Source: Kitagawia praeruptora
Taxonomy: Eukaryota; Streptophyta; Magnoliopsida; Apiales; Apiaceae
Assembly (NCBI GenBank): GCA_037693485.1
Contig: CM075351.1
Coordinates: 10,659,001-10,723,000 of the forward strand
Length of the DNA stretch: 64,000 nt
Reading direction: 5' to 3'
Within the stretch, counting starts at the first letter, position 1. The number at the start of each line of letters is the position of its first letter. Made by a program: the position numbers and the translations under genes. Of this stretch, positions 42,603 through 52,925 are shown piece after piece. The notes beneath the pieces are model-generated. The model saw only the letters and a list, made by a program, of their open reading frames with translations. It searched no databases and had not been told where the DNA came from.

Positions 42603-43507
42603 CGTTTGGTGTATTCTTTGAAGAAAAAAAAAAAAAAAAAAAAAAAATTGGAGTGTTGTGAAAAAAAAAAAAAAAAAATCAGAAAAAAACGAATTTTTGG
42701 GCAAATTGCAGGTCAGTAACGCAGCTAGCGCCTGCGTTACTGCTATGGAGGCAAGTTGCGGGCCTAAGACGCAGCTAGCGCCTGCGTCTCTGGAAGTAAC
42801 GCAATTTGCGGCCCCAAGGCGCAAACAGCGTATGCGTTACTGTAAGTAGCGCAAGTTGCTCCCACACGCGGCAACTTGCGCGTGAGTCAGTTGGGTGGAG
42901 AATTTTTTTTCAGACTACTCCTGTATGCTTTTGCCGAGAGTTTTGTCATGTATATAATAAAATAAATTCTTTTCTCTCCCCAATTTCTTTTTATAACCCC
43001 TTCTCCTCCCTAAATCTTTTCCTATTTTAATTCCAAAAACCCCTCATCTCTCCTAAAAAAATTCCAATTCCTATTTCTTTTCTAAATCTTTTCCTTTTAT
43101 CCATTAAATATTTTTTCTATCCCATATCAAATTCCAATTTCCACCAAATTTTTTCCTATTCACATTAAAATTCTTATATTCATCCTATCACTCCATGGCC
43201 TATATATACCCATACATACACACCCAATTCATTATCTTTCTCCTCTACATCTCTTAAAAATTCAAGTTTGGGGGAAAATTAGTACAAGTTCACCTCTTTG
43301 ATTCGTAGTGGGAATTCTTTTCTCTATTTTATTTTATTACGAATTTGTGTTCTTGTAAATTGGGGTTTTTGTATTATTCTTGTTACGTGGGTATTTGTGG
43401 TGTGATTTGGTTTGGTGGTTTTTGGTGGGATTTTTCTTGGTGGTTTTTGGTGGGATTTTTCTTGGTGGTTTTTGGTGGTGCTATTGTTGAGTGGGGTTTT
43501 GATTATT
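42603..43507 (+). promoter_or_regulatory. E3 inter-ORF region: A-runs, GC-rich palindromic array, TATA-like box
   Basis: Two long A-runs (about 42,623-42,648 and 42,661-42,678) are followed at 42,701-42,890 by a GC-rich array. It has repeated GCAANTTGC palindromes and GCTAGCGCCTGCGT words, strikingly different in composition from the rest. Then comes a CT-rich stretch and CCATGGCCTATATATACC, with TATA at 43,201-43,208, about 307 bp upstream of the third-ORF ATG. The TATA block is conserved with E2 at 51,569. A polypurine-like AAGTTTGGGGG lies at 43,264. Just before the ORF, G/T-rich direct repeats (TGGTGGGATTTTTCTTGGTG) keep the upstream frame open without an ATG. Confidence 0.65.
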
Positions 43508-44584
43508 ATGGCGCCTAAGCGAATGAGGGGTGGTGCTATTAGGGTGGAGAGATTTTCTTCTCCGGATGCGGAGGTTGAGTATAATAGGTTGTTGTCTAAG
43601 TCGGTGGCGAAAGAAAGGGGGTTTTTACCAACTCGTCATTATGGGTTGGTTGATGTGATTAGTGAGTTACGTTGGGGAGAGATTTGTAAGGCACCTGCTC
43701 CAGTTCCGGTGAATGTTGTTAGGGAGTTTTATGCTAATGCTAAGGGTGAGCCGGATGAGGTGTGTGTGGTTCGAGGTAAACAGGTGGAGTATAATGTTGA
43801 GGCTATTCGTAAAATTTTGGGACAACCACCGAAGCTTGTGGGGGCTGAAGATTGGGCAAGGAAGACTAGTAAGGATGTGGATTTGGAGGCAATTGTTCGT
43901 GAATTATGTGTTCCTGGTACGGTTTGGAAGTATAAAGTGGGAACCAATGCGCCAGTTAATTTTCTGTCTTCTGCTATGAATAAATTTGCACGTGCATGGT
44001 ATGCATTCCTTTGTGCGAATATTATGCCTACTTCTCATATAGGTGAGGTCACAGTTGATAGATTGATTCTTTTGTGGGGCATTCTAAAGGGGAAGTACAT
44101 TGATGTAGCCTATATTGTTCATCAGAATATTATACGGTTTTTAAAGTCTCATACGCTATCATCGATGCCCCATGCTTCTGTTATAGCTGGTTTATGTACG
44201 GAAAGTGGTGTTATTTGGGGTGCGGATGAGGAGTTGCAGTCACCTTTGCCTTCCATTACTGATGTGTCTATTGATCGAATGCCTGACTGGCAAGGTGGGG
44301 TTCCAGATCCGAGGGGGCTTGGTTATATTGTTGATGATGTTGCTGCTAGTGGTAATGGAGCGGGCGCTCAGCCACAGGGTTCGGAAGTACCGAGAGTTTT
44401 GGAGGCCCACTTTAGGCGTTTGTATAGGCGGATGGATGCTATACATGCGTGTAACAGGGAGTATGCTCAAGATATGGCTACAGCTTTGACAGATGCAGGT
44501 ATTCAGGCGAGGTGGCCAGTCTATGGAGCTCGTACGCAGTATCCACCGCCAGATTATGATTCCTCCGAAGAGGAGGACGAGTAG
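43508..44584 (+). CDS. E3 third ORF (358 aa), Athila 'envelope-like' / plant transposon protein domain
   Basis: ATG at 43,508 (MAPKRMRGGAIRVERF); the open frame extends 32 codons upstream but with no ATG. Contains the pattern RFSSPDAEVEYNRL, GLVDVISELRWGEI, VREFYANAKGEPDE, AIRKILGQPPKLV and NFLSSAMNKFARAWYAFLCA, which I recognise from plant ORFs annotated as a putative plant transposon protein domain. These are found downstream of pol in Athila-type elements. The C-terminus is acidic (YDSSEEEDE). No signal peptide, membrane segment or fusion-peptide-like region is visible within this frame, so a true envelope role is unsupported. Intact here; frameshifted in E2; mostly deleted in E4. Confidence 0.85.
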   Translation: MAPKRMRGGAIRVERFSSPDAEVEYNRLLSKSVAKERGFLPTRHYGLVDVISELRWGEICKAPAPVPVNVVREFYANAKGEPDEVCVVRGKQVEYNVEAIRKILGQPPKLVGAEDWARKTSKDVDLEAIVRELCVPGTVWKYKVGTNAPVNFLSSAMNKFARAWYAFLCANIMPTSHIGEVTVDRLILLWGILKGKYIDVAYIVHQNIIRFLKSHTLSSMPHASVIAGLCTESGVIWGADEELQSPLPSITDVSIDRMPDWQGGVPDPRGLGYIVDDVAASGNGAGAQPQGSEVPRVLEAHFRRLYRRMDAIHACNREYAQDMATALTDAGIQARWPVYGARTQYPPPDYDSSEEEDE

Positions 44585-46032
44585 GTATGTTTTCTGCTAT
44601 CCCTTGTATTACTTTCCATTCAATGCGGACATTGAATATGTTAAGTTTGGGGGTGGTTTGAGGGATTAGTAGTTGTATATATATTGTTGTATGTTGTGTT
44701 CATATAGGATATCATGTTTGCATAGTAGTGATAGTTCATGCATGATTGTTATGTTCGTATTATCTACGTTTGTTTCATATAGGACATTTTATTTTCGTAT
44801 ACCATGTGAGTTTTCATTTAGTTGCATTTTCATGGCATGCATATTTCATGATTCCTTAGGACGAGCTGATTCTGATTGATAGGTGGATGTTGATTTGGGT
44901 GTGATGATGATGAGTAGAGGGCTGATTTATAGTTTCTATGAAATTGACTTGCATGTTACGGGAACAAAATTTATACACAGTCTCATTGGGGTGCTTTTGG
45001 GCTAGGTTAGGGTCATGCCTGTGGGATGTTTTGAGATTTAATCACTTGTTTATATTTAGAATTTTCGTTATTCCCTTTATAGCGTAGGAACATTAAAGTC
45101 TAAGTTTGGGGGAAACCAGGAATTTTCATGCTAGTTGTTCATAATTGTTAATAATGGCTAGGCGTCAAATGGCTAGTAGCCAGCTCATATTTATATGAGT
45201 AGTCTAGGGTTGGAAATGAGAAAGGCTCATTCCAGATTGAAAAAAAAAACAAAAAAAAAAAAAAATAAAAGAAAAAAAAAAGGAAAAAAAGAGTCTAGTA
45301 TTGTTTGTTAATGCAAAATTAACCAGAGTGAGCTCTTTAATACTCGAGTAATTAAGTCTGAGGGGACTTAGTCCTAGTAACCTAAAGCCCTTGTGGTTTG
45401 GGATTGCTGACCTAACACTCGCTACATGGGTATTATTGTATAAGCCTTTTGGGGTCTCATTCATTGCACGGTTAAATAAGCATGCTTATTGTATATGTAG
45501 TGTCGTAGTATAGTAATAAAGCATGAGTTTCTGTCTACCTTGGATAAGGGTGGAGGTGTTCCTAGGTTATGGAGTGTCTACAGTCTATTCTGATTATAAA
45601 CCTGTGATTGTCTTGACGGAAAGCATGTATGATTTTTGACCTAGTTCTGGGGGTATTTCTGATGAGCATTGCACACACGCACGTTTCTGTTCATGTATTT
45701 GTTAGTATACGGGGATTTAGTCGAGCTCTGCTTGGATTTGTTACATTCATTGAGATATTTGCTTGTTAGTTGGTTTTGGTGAGTTTGAAGGGGATCTTGC
45801 ATTTTTCATAATAGTTGCATTCATGCATTGCATTGCATTAGGTAAATGGATTTTGTGGGTACATTCGCTATAGGCCCTCACGAGACCTTACTCGTCCACT
45901 AGGGCTGCCTAGGGGTTTAAAGGGCTTGTTGCATATGCCAAATGCAACCGTGATCACCTACGGAAGTGGTACTAGTTAGTTAGTTGTAATTGTTAATGCT
46001 TGAGGACAAGCATCGGTTTAAGTTTGGGGGTG
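44585..46032 (+). other. E3 3' noncoding region with repeated polypurine-like tracts
   Basis: About 1.45 kb without a supportable gene. AAGTTTGGGGG occurs at 44,643, 45,102 and 46,020, the last being the polypurine tract two bases before the 3' LTR. A low-complexity A-rich tract lies at 45,240-45,290. The segment 45,830-46,032 is nearly identical to 54,510-54,727 in E2, so it is under constraint or recently exchanged. Confidence 0.75.
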
Positions 46033-47514
46033 TGATAAGTGGATTTATATCCACTTGGAACATTCTAAATCGGCTTAAATTGATTGTCTTGGACTCAAGT
46101 TTCTTGTAGTTTTGATGTGTTTTGCTTAGTTGTGCAGGTTTACGAGAATGTTGATTAAGGTGGATGCTTCTACAATTTTTTGGGAATTAATTGATTTAAA
46201 TTCGGATTTTCTGGGAAGGCTGCGCAGCTTATACTGTTTTGGCCATATCTGGAGTTCTGTAAGTCCGTTTTTAGCGATCTTACTGCCCACGCGAAGCTTG
46301 AGAGATTTTCTACAACCTGGAATAGGAATCACGTGCAAGTAAAGTACTGAATTAATTCGCGCGTGCAGACTTTGTGAAGCATGGCTGGGAAATTCCTGTT
46401 TTGCCCTTTTCGAGTTCTAATTATATTCCGGGCAGGTTTTAGCACCTTAATTAAATTCTAATTGTAATAGAATATTAAATATTTTTATTGAGCAAGAGGG
46501 AGGAAACGTTTTTTATGTATAAACGTCCTACCCTTGTAATAAGACAGATACATACGTTACATATTTTAACCTAGTTTTATACAGAAGAGAGAAGGAGGAG
46601 AAGGAATTCTTCCAAGCTAGTGACAAGCAAGGATTATTCTTGAAACCTTTATATTCTTCTATTGTGGGGATTTTATTCTAAACCTTATTCTTCTTCTTTA
46701 TTTTTACTTGTTGATTTTAGAATTATGTTTTCCAAAGAACCCATGATGACAATTAGGTCAATTATGGGCTAATTCGTTATCATGGGGTTTTAATGGATTT
46801 TGCTATGGATTCTAGTTATTGAGTGTTAATTATGCCTTGGTGTGTGATTGATTGTATTGATTACCTAGTATGTTTATGCTTATTCGTTATAAGTGCGTCG
46901 CGAACACTTGTAATTGTTTGTTTAATCCTAGTGAATGCGAAAGTGGATCTAGGGTTTAGAACAATTCATGCTAGCATAGGTTTTTGCATGTGAAGAACAT
47001 GTATTAATTTGTGATGTGATTCTAACCGTCTTGCATCGACTATGTGGTTTAATGGATGCTTGATTTTCAACCGGTATGTGTTCAATTGCTATAGACATAT
47101 AGGGACTACACATATTTGGTGACTACTTGACTTCTATCAATTGTGGATGATCAGTAGGATGGTATATGCACAACAAAAGTTGGTATGTATCAGTTTAGTG
47201 CATCTAATCAGTAATCAACTCGGTCACATGCTAGGCTAAAGGGCATAAGATTCTAGATGAAGTAGTAATTGAAATTGAAATCCCATGTTTGTTTATTATA
47301 AGGTTAAAGTTAAGTTATTTTCTCGTAATTGGCTTAGTTGGTAATTAATCATTAGTTAAATCAAACCATTATTGTGATTGTCTTAGCAGTGAGTGTAAAT
47401 CATAAGCTGGTGCATAAGTGAACATAACGAACAATTTGAGTCTCTGTGGGAACGAATCTTATTTACTCTGTATTACTTGTTGACCACGTTCTCTTGCGTG
47501 AATAAGTGCGAACA
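46033..47514 (+). repeat. 3' LTR of E3 (1,482 bp)
   Basis: Starts TGATAAGTGG and ends AAGTGCGAACA; followed by the target duplication CAAAG at 47,515-47,519. Nearly identical to the 5' LTR. Confidence 0.93.
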
Positions 47515-50500
47515 CAAAGCCAACTAACATCTCTTTGCAGTTGGCTGATCGATCTATCACATATCCTAGAGGCATAGTGGAGGACGTTTTGGTGAAAGTT
47601 GATAAACTCATATTTCCTGTCGATTTTGTGATCTTGGATTTCGAAGAAGATAAGAAGATTCCCATAATCTTGGGAAAACCGTTCTTGGCTACAGGAAAGA
47701 CTTTGATTGATGTGCAAAAAGGGGAACTCACCATGAGGGTGCAAGATCAGAATGTCACTTTTAACGTTTTTAACGCAATAAAATTCCCCTCAGATGAAGA
47801 AGAATGCTTGAAGGTGGATCTTGTTGATTCTGCAGTTACTGGGGAGCTTGAGCAGTTGTTAAAGTCTGATTCTTTGGAAAAAGTTCTAGTTGGTGATTCT
47901 GATTTTGAAGAAGAAGATATAGCCGAGCAATTACAACAGTTGAATTCAGCTCCGTGGAGAAGGAGAGTTGACATGCCTTTTGAATCACTTCGGTTAGCAG
48001 AGTTGAAAAATTCTGAGGGGCGTCTCAAACCATCTATTGAGGAAGCTCCTACACTTGAACTTAAACCACTTCCTGAGCACTTGAGGTATGCTTTTCTTGG
48101 TGATGCATCTGCATTACCTATTATTATTGCTTCTAACTTGTCAGCTAGTGCGGAAGAAAAGCTCTTGCGAATTTTGAGGGAGTTCAAGTCAGCAATTGGT
48201 TGGACCATAGCAGATATCAAAGGAATCAACCCTTCTTATTGCATGCACAAAATTCTGCTAGAGGAAGGAGCTAAGCCTACTGTTGAACATCAGCGATGAC
48301 TTAATCCTATTATGAAAGAGGTGGTGAAGAAGGAAATTCTAAAGTGGTTAGATGCTGGTATTATCTATCCTATCTCAAACAGTTCTTGGGTGAGTCCGGT
48401 TCAATGTGTGCCAAAGAAAGGAGGAATGACAGTTGTTGCTAATGAGAAGAATGAGCTCATCCCTACTCGGACAGTCACGGGGTGGAGAGTTTGCATGGAC
48501 TATCGGAAGCTCAACAAAGCCACGAGAAAAGACCACTTTCCTCTTCCATTCATTGATCAGATGTTAGACAGGTTGGCTGGACACGAGTATTATTGTTTGC
48601 TTGATGGCTATTCGGGTCATAATCAAATTTGCATTGCTCCGGAAGATCAAGAGAAGACCACATTCACATGTCCTTTTGGCACTTTTGCTTTTCGACGAGT
48701 TTCTTTCGGACTTTGTGGTGCTCCTGCTACTTTTCAAAGGTGCATGATGGCTATTTTCTCAGATATGATTGGCACTAATGTGGAGGTTTTTATGGATGAC
48801 TTCTCAGTTTTTGGTACTTCATATGACGAGTGCTTGCATTATCTTGGCTTGGTATTGAAACGTTGTGTGGAGACTAATTTGGTTCTTAATTGGGAGAAGT
48901 GTCACTTTATGGTACAAGAAGGAATTATTCTTGGGCACAAGGTATCTAGCAAGGGGCTTGAAGTGGATAGAGCCAAGGTGGAGACAATCGAAAATCTTCC
49001 TCCACCTATATCTGTTAAAGGAATTCGCAGTTTTCTTGGTCATGCGGGATTCTATCGGCGATTCATTCAAGATTTCTCGAAAATCTCTAAACCTTTGTGC
49101 AACCTGTTGGAGAAGGATGTTCCTTTCAAGTTTGATGATGAGTGCCTTGCAGCTTTTGAGCTTTTAAAGAAGAAGTTGACATCTACACCTGTCATTACTG
49201 CACCTAATTGGGAGGAACCGTTTGAGCTAATGTGTGATGCTAGTGACTATGATGTGGGAGCTGTGCTTGGGCAAAGGAAGGACAAAATTTTTCATGTGGT
49301 TTACTATGCTAGTAAAACCCTCAATGATGCACAACTTAACTACACCACTACGGAGAAGGAGTTGCTAGCAGTTGTCTATGCTTTCGAGAAATTCAGATCT
49401 TATTTGCTTGGTACGAAAGTGATTGTGTATACGGATCATGCTGCTATTCGATATCTCATGTCGAAGAAGGATTCAAAGCCTAGATTGATTCGTTGGGTGC
49501 TGTTATTGCAAGAATTTGATGTGGAGATCAAGGATAGGAAGGGCACAGAAAACCAGGTGGCTGACCATTTGTCACGTTTGGAGGACCACGGTAAGGATTC
49601 ACATACTAAATCTCTTATTAATGAATCTTTTCCAGATGAGCAACTTTTTGGGGTGCAAGGTGAAGAGCCATGGTTTGCAGATTATGTGAACTATCTTGTT
49701 AGTAATGTCATCCCTCCGGAATTCTCTTATGCTCAAAAGAAGAAGTTTATGCATGATGTGAAGTGGTACCGTTGGGACGAGCCATTCTTGTTCAAGCTTG
49801 GTGTGGATCAGATTTTGAGGAAGTGCATTCCTTATAGTGAGACGGAAAGTATTTTGCATGATTGTCATTCTACCACATATGGAAGCCATTATGGTGGTGA
49901 TAAAACAGCTCAGAAAGTACTTCAAGCGGGATTCTATTGGCCGACTCTGTTTAAAGATTCTCACAGGTTTGTGATGGGTTGTGATCGATGTCAAAGGGTT
50001 GGTAATATTTCTAGGAGGAATGAGATGCCTCTGAATACTATTCTTGAAGTTGAGATCTTTGATGTGTGGGGAATTGATTTCATGGGACCGTTTGTTTCGT
50101 CTTGCAACAATCAGTACATCTTGCTAGCTGTGGATTATGTGTCTAAATGGGTTGAGGTGAAAGCCTTACCGACCAATGATGCTAAGGTAGTGTTGAATTT
50201 TCTTCACAAGCAGATTTTCACGCGTTTTGGAACTCCACGGGCTATAATCAGTGATGAGGGGAAATACTTCTGTAATCGTCAATTTACTGCATTGATGACA
50301 AAATATAATGTGACGCATCGTGTTGCCACTGCTTATCATCCCCAAACTAATGGTCAAGCGGAGGCTTCTAATCGTGAAATCAAAAAAATTCTTGAGAAAG
50401 TGGTGAGTCCATCTCGTAAGGATTGGTCGTTGAAGTTAGACGAAGCGGTTTGGGCATACAGAACTGCTTACAAGACACCCCTAGGTATGTCTCCTTATTA

Positions 50501-50954
50501 GTTGGTATTTGGTAAGGCTTGTCATTTGCCGGCCGAGCTAGAGCACAAGGCCTATTGGGCGTTGAAGAAATTGAATTTGGATATTTCGGCTGCGGGTGAG
50601 AAACGTCTACTTCAGTTAAATGAGCTTGAAGAATTTCGTGAACAGGCTTATGAGAATGCGAAAATGTACAAGGAGAAGGTTAAGAGGTGGCATGATAGGA
50701 AGTTGGTGCATAAGTCATTTGTGTCGGGTCAACAGGTGTTGCTTTATAATTCTCGTCTTAAACTTTTTCCGGGTAAGCTCAAATCAAAGTGGTCGGGTCC
50801 GTTTACAGTTAAGGAAGTATTTCCTAGTGGAGCAGTGGAGATATTTAGAGGTTCTATTGATGATTCTTTCAAGGTGAATGGACATAGACTTAAGCCTTAT
50901 TTTGGTGGTATGATAAACCGTGAGAAGGTTGCCGCTGTTTTATCTCGTTCGTGA
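47515..50954 (+). pseudogene. E2 protease end, reverse transcriptase, RNase H and integrase, with two stops
   Basis: The frame resumes from 20,807 as [23 protein letters not shown] at 48,297-48,299 replaces an Arg codon and a TAG at 50,499-50,501 replaces a Gln codon; both fit C-to-T changes. Otherwise the frame is clean. Reverse transcriptase has [11 protein letters not shown] and catalytic FMDDFSVFG; RNase H has [30 protein letters not shown] and [10 protein letters not shown]; the integrase zinc region has [19 protein letters not shown] and its core [18 protein letters not shown] and [11 protein letters not shown]. It ends near FGGMINREKVAAVLSRS at TGA 50,952-50,954. The protein is closely related to E3 over its whole length. 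Confidence 0.92.
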
Positions 50955-50965
50955 TTTTTCGGAAG

Positions 50966-51015
50966 AATGTCAAGCTGATGACATTAAACGAGCGCTTCTT
51001 GGGAGGCAACCCAAG
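50966..51015 (+). promoter_or_regulatory. twin hairpins after the E2 pol stop codon
   Basis: Hairpin 1: AATGTCA-AGCTGA-TGACATT (50,966-50,985), 11 nt after the stop. Hairpin 2: CTTGGG-AGGCAA-CCCAAG (50,998-51,015). Relative to E3, one C-G pair has become T-A in hairpin 1 and one G-C pair T-A in hairpin 2, with the AGGCAA loop unchanged. Confidence 0.75.
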
Positions 51016-51850
51016 CTTTGTTGTATACATTATTACTTCTTTCTTCCAAAAAAAAAAAATCGAAAATTGAGCAAATTGCAGGTCATTAACGCAATTTGCC
51101 CCTGCGTTTCTGTTCTAGCGGCAAACTGCGGCCCTGACACGCAACTAGCGCCTGCGCATCTGTCCTCGAAGCAAATTGCCCCTGTGATGCGCAAGTTGCA
51201 CAGGCGCAACTGCAATTGAGGCGACTTGCCCCACACGTGGGCAACTTGCGCGTGATTCAGCCTGGTGAGAAAATCTTCAGCCTGTCACTGTAAGCTTTTG
51301 TCCGTGTTTTTGTATATATATATATAAAAGAAAAATATTCTTTCACCCCAAATTCTTTTTATACTCTCATCTTTCCCCTAAATCTTTTCCTATTTTAATT
51401 CCAAAACCCCTCATCTCTCCTAAAAAATTTCAAATTCCTATTTTTTTTCTAATTCTTTTTCTTTTATCCATTAAATATTTTTTCTATCCTATATCAAATT
51501 CCAATTTTCACCCAAATTTTTTCCTTTTCACATTAAAATTCTTATATTCATCCTATCACTCCATGGCCTATATATACCCATACATACACACCCAATTCAT
51601 TATCTTCCTCCTCTACATCTCTTAAAAATTCAAGTTTGGGGGAAAATTAGTACAAGTTCACCTCTTTGATTCGTAGTGGGATTTCTTTTCTCTATTTTAT
51701 TTTATTACGAATTTGTGTTCTTGTAATTTGGGGTTTTTGTATTATTCTTGTTACGTGGGTATTTTTGGTGTGATTTGGCTTGGTGGTTTTTGGTGGGATT
51801 TTTCTTGGTGGTTGTTGGTGGTGTTATTGTTGAGTGGGGTTTTGATTATT
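51016..51850 (+). promoter_or_regulatory. E2 inter-ORF region: GC-rich palindromic array and TATA-like box
   Basis: The GC-rich array (about 51,069-51,260) has GCAAATTGC, GCAATTTGC, GCAAGTTGC and ACTAGCGCCTGCGC words. It matches E3 in vocabulary and position but is freely rearranged, so its composition rather than its exact order seems retained. Conserved CCATGGCCTATATATACC has its TATA at 51,569-51,576, 282 bp before the third-ORF ATG. A polypurine-like AAGTTTGGGGG lies at 51,632. Confidence 0.65.
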
Positions 51851-52925
51851 ATGGCGCCTAAGCGAATGAGGGGTGGTTCTATTAGGGTGGAGAGATTTTC
51901 TTCTCCGGATGCGGAGGTTGAGTATAATCGGTTGTTGTTAAGGTCGGTGGAAAAAGAAAAGGGGTTTTTACCAACTCGTCATTATGGGTTGGTTGATGTG
52001 ATTTGTGAGTTACGTTGGGGAGAGATTTGTAAGGCACCTGCTTCAGTTCCGGTGAATGTTGTTAGGGAGTTTTATGCTAATGCTAAAGGTGAGCCGGATG
52101 AGGTGTGCATGGTTCGAGGTAAACATGTGGATTATAGTATTGATGCTATTCGTGCAATTTTGGGCCAACCACCTAAGCTTGTGGGGGATGAAGATTGGGC
52201 AAGGAAGACTAGTAAGGATGTGGATTTGGAGGCAATTGTTCGTGAGTTATGTGTTCCTGGTACAGTTTGTAAGTATAAATTGGGAACCACTGAGCCGGTT
52301 AATTTTCTATCTTCTGCTATGAATAAATTTGCACGTGCATGGTATGCATTCCTTTGTGCGAATATTATGCCTACTTCTCATATCAGTGAGGTCACAGTTG
52401 ATAGATTGATTCTTCTTTTTGGCATTCTAAAGGGGAAGTACATTGATGTAGCCTATATTGTTCATCAGAACATTCTACGGTTTTTAAAGTCTCATGCGCT
52501 ATCATCGATGCCCCATGCTTCTGTTATAGCTGGTTTATGTAAGGATAGTGGTGTTATCTGGGGTGCGGATGAGGAGTTGCAGTCACCTTTGCCTTCCATT
52601 ACTGATGTGTCTATTGATCGAATGCCTGACTGGCAAGGTGGGGTTCCACATCCGAGGGGGCTTGGTTATATTGTTGATGATGTTGGTGCTAGTGGTCCTA
52701 GAGCAGGCGCCCAGCCACAGGGTTCGAGAGTACCGAGTATTGGAGGTCCACTTTAGGCGTTTGTATAGGCGGATGGATGCTATACATGCTTGTAACAGGG
52801 AGTATGCTCAAGATATGGCTACAGCTTTGAGAGATGCAGGTATTCAGGCAAGGTGGCCAGTCTATGGAGCTCGTACGCAGTATCCACCGCCAGATTCTGA
52901 TTCCTCCGAGGAGGAGGACGATTAG
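51851..52925 (+). pseudogene. E2 third ORF (plant transposon protein domain), 2-bp deletion
   Basis: ATG at 51,851 (MAPKRMRGGSIRVERF). It follows the E3 protein closely to about residue 295 (GAQPQGSRVPS). A 2-bp loss near 52,738 shifts the frame, and the original frame resumes as EVHFRRLYRRMDAIHACNRE and ends DSDSSEEEDD at 52,925. The long similarity to E3 with mostly conservative changes suggests the ORF was maintained before this copy died. Confidence 0.85.

Larger units (their letters stand above)
20808..47514 (+). mobile_element. Athila-like element E3, nearly intact, carrying Copia-1 in its 5' LTR
   Basis: 5' LTR 20,808-22,255 plus 36,951-36,984 and 3' LTR 46,033-47,514; both are 1,482 bp once Copia-1 is removed. 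The flanking duplication is CAAAG (20,803-20,807 and 47,515-47,519). I noticed a single LTR difference (GGGTGC versus GGATGC, about 21,826 and 47,056), so insertion was recent. Internal order: primer site, one gag-pol frame, twin hairpins, GC-rich palindromic array, TATA-like box, third ORF, noncoding region, polypurine tract. The only obvious coding defect is one stop codon in gag. Confidence 0.92.

Noticed and set aside
42701..42890. CRISPR-like or satellite array in the GC-rich region
   Set aside because: Words are short, unequal in spacing and palindromic; there are no regular spacers, and this is a plant nuclear transposon.
43412..43507. Hydrophobic, Trp/Gly-rich N-terminal extension of the E3 third ORF that looks like a signal peptide
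   Set aside because: The open frame has no ATG before 43,508, and it is produced by G/T-rich direct repeats (TGGTGGGATTTTTCTTGGTG). The same holds in E2. Untranslated leader is the simpler reading.
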